A stretch of DNA of 39,378 bases. Origin: Bacteroidales bacterium GP2 (GTDB taxonomy: Bacteria; Bacteroidota; Bacteroidia; Bacteroidales; Muribaculaceae). Under the pieces are notes generated by a model, which searched no databases, was not told the DNA's origin, and worked only from the letters and a program-made list of their open reading frames with translations. A program made the translations under genes and the position numbers. Positions within the stretch are counted from its first letter, which is position 1; the number at the start of each line of letters is the position of its first letter. Positions 38,114-39,378 of the stretch are shown piece after piece. The stretch covers positions 1-39,378 of the forward strand of contig DAAJ01000015.1 in assembly GCA_001701115.1 (NCBI GenBank), in the 5' to 3' direction.

Positions 38114-39319
38114 ATGTGGACTTTAGACACATCTAAATATCTTAAGGACTGGAGGGAACACTATCGTCGGGATCTTCTCGACGATATTCTCCCTTTCTGG
38201 CTCAAACATGGGCTTGACAAGGTGAACGGAGGCGTTTACACCTGCGTTGACCGCGAAGGAAACCTTATGGATACCACTAAATCCGTATGGTTCCAGGGAC
38301 GTTGCGCATTCATATATGCTTTTGCATACAATAATATTGAAAAGCGTCCTGAATATCTTGAAATGTCAAAAAGCTGCATCGACTTCTTTGAAAAGTATTG
38401 CTTTGACAAGGACGGTCGTATGTACTTCGAGGTGACTGCTGACGGTAAGCCGTTACGCAAACGTCGCTATGTGTTCAGTGAATGTTTCGCGGCTATCGCG
38501 CTTGCAGAATATTCGATTGCTACCGGCGACCACCAGTATGCCGAGAGGGCGCTTAAGCTATTCAATGATATCGAGTATTTCCTGAATACACCCGGTATAC
38601 TTGAACCAAAATATCTTCCGGAGCAGAAGGCTATCGGTCATTCAGTCACAATGATTCTTATCAATACAGCCGCACGTATCCGCGAAGCTATCAGCAGCCC
38701 GGTGCTTGACGAGCAGATTGCAAGAAGCATTGAAGCGCTCCGCAAGTATTTTATTCATCCGGAGTATAAAGCTCTTCTTGAAATGGTTACACCGGAAGGT
38801 GAGGTTATTGACACAATCAACGGTCGTGTCATCAACCCCGGGCACTGCATTGAAACTGCATGGTTCCTTCTCGAAGAAGCTAAATATCTCGGCTGGGATG
38901 AGGGCAAAGGCAAGGAAATAAAGGATATGGCGCTACAGATTCTTGACTGGTCCTGGGAATGGGGCTGGGATAAGGAGTTTGGCGGTATTATCAATTTCCG
39001 TGACTGCAAGGGATTCCCTGCTCAGGACTATAGCCAGGACATGAAGTTCTGGTGGCCGCAGACAGAGGCTATCATTGCATCTCTTTACGCTTATGAGGCT
39101 ACCGGAGATTCAAAGTACCTTGAAATGCATCAGCTTGCTAACGACTGGGCATATCAGTTCTTGCCCGATCCGGTTTACGGGGAATGGTTCGGATACCTGC
39201 ACCGTGACGGTTCGGTTGCGCAGCCGGCTAAGGGTAATATATTCAAAGGTCCTTTCCACATTCCGAGAATGTTGATAAAAGGGCAGCTGATTATTGATAA
39301 TATTCTGGAAAAAGATTAA
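38114..39319 (+). CDS. nanE: N-acetylmannosamine 2-epimerase of the AGE family
   Basis: The 401-residue protein belongs to the AGE (N-acylglucosamine 2-epimerase) family, an (alpha/alpha)6 barrel. Signature parts are GGVYTCVDREGN near the start, KSVWFQGRCAFIYAFA, the histidine-containing GHSVTMILINTAARIRE and NPGHCIETAWFLLEEAKYLGWDEG. It would turn N-acetylmannosamine into N-acetylglucosamine, the step after the lyase; Bacteroides fragilis uses an epimerase of this kind instead of the NanK/NanE route. ATG 38114 is chosen over a TTG at 38084 inside nanL. A partial gene follows 2 bp downstream. Confidence 0.92.
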   Translation: MWTLDTSKYLKDWREHYRRDLLDDILPFWLKHGLDKVNGGVYTCVDREGNLMDTTKSVWFQGRCAFIYAFAYNNIEKRPEYLEMSKSCIDFFEKYCFDKDGRMYFEVTADGKPLRKRRYVFSECFAAIALAEYSIATGDHQYAERALKLFNDIEYFLNTPGILEPKYLPEQKAIGHSVTMILINTAARIREAISSPVLDEQIARSIEALRKYFIHPEYKALLEMVTPEGEVIDTINGRVINPGHCIETAWFLLEEAKYLGWDEGKGKEIKDMALQILDWSWEWGWDKEFGGIINFRDCKGFPAQDYSQDMKFWWPQTEAIIASLYAYEATGDSKYLEMHQLANDWAYQFLPDPVYGEWFGYLHRDGSVAQPAKGNIFKGPFHIPRMLIKGQLIIDNILEKD

Positions 39320-39321
39320 AA

Positions 39322-39378
39322 ATGACATTCCTTAAAACATCAGCCGCCGCAGTAATATCTGGCTTGAACGCAAGCGCC
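39322..39378 (+). CDS. start of an exported protein, cut off by the window end
   Basis: Nineteen codons are visible, starting MTFLKTSAAAVISGLNASA, which reads like the start of a signal peptide. It begins 2 bp after the epimerase stop, so it belongs to the nan operon. In other Bacteroidales, TonB-linked receptors, sialidases or carbohydrate esterases follow here; the product cannot be named. Confidence 0.6.
   Translation, partial: MTFLKTSAAAVISGLNASA

Overview
The window looks like chromosomal DNA of a gut-type Bacteroidales (Bacteroidota) bacterium, possibly Muribaculaceae-like; the family level is inference. The support is: several promoters of the Bacteroidota form (TTG or TTTG, a 19-20 bp spacer, then TAnnTTTG), almost no Shine-Dalgarno sequences, many ATGA-type gene overlaps, and gene families typical of the phylum (DUF1573 pairs, an HU/SPOR protein, OstA-like LPS assembly protein, DUF2807, a NanT/NanL/NanE sialic acid operon). 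I saw no insertion sequence, phage gene, integrase or CRISPR array.

Layout. 1-53 is the 3' part of a tRNA-Glu. 135-5131 holds a TIGR02757-type protein, a small lipoprotein on the minus strand, and a plus-strand run of two exported DUF1573 proteins, the GTPase MeaB and a DUF2156 protein. 5118-8346 is the most interesting region: an HxlR-type regulator diverges from a small peptide gene (57 codons, ACGSACGAG twice), then come an intrinsic terminator, a cupin, a radical SAM/SPASM enzyme and a medium-chain oxidoreductase. This is a RiPP-type (ribosomally made, post-translationally modified peptide) locus. 8425-12494 has a GH20 hexosaminidase and a second HxlR gene diverging from a flavodoxin-fold reductase and an alpha/beta hydrolase.

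12504-23766 runs on the minus strand: an ATP-grasp-like protein, a DUF2520 protein and a nitroreductase whose ends overlap; an HU/SPOR membrane protein; MutL; and the set guaB, PPIase-like protein, SurA-like PPIase, OstA-like protein, which joins purine synthesis to outer-membrane assembly. 23870-27171 has Maf, KdsC, a tRNA-Leu(TAG), a sugar nucleotidyltransferase and galactose mutarotase. 27255-30241 is an ECF sigma factor locus read as DUF2807 beta-solenoid protein, sigma factor, membrane anti-sigma candidate, and an exported Gln/Arg-rich coiled-coil protein. The sigma factor is broken by one in-frame TAG exactly where a conserved Leu is expected.

30310-35564 carries asparaginase, MetG, a FemAB/GNAT-type acyltransferase and an iron alcohol dehydrogenase. 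35824 to the end is a plus-strand sialic acid operon (transporter, N-acetylneuraminate lyase, N-acetylmannosamine 2-epimerase, start of a further exported protein) with a codon choice that suggests high expression. With the GH20 enzyme it fits a host-glycan diet.

The best candidate for a little-described system is the Ala-Cys-Gly repeat peptide locus at 5504-8346. It has a precursor, a maturase, a plausible second tailoring enzyme, its own regulator with a perfect inverted repeat, and no exporter or protease beside it.
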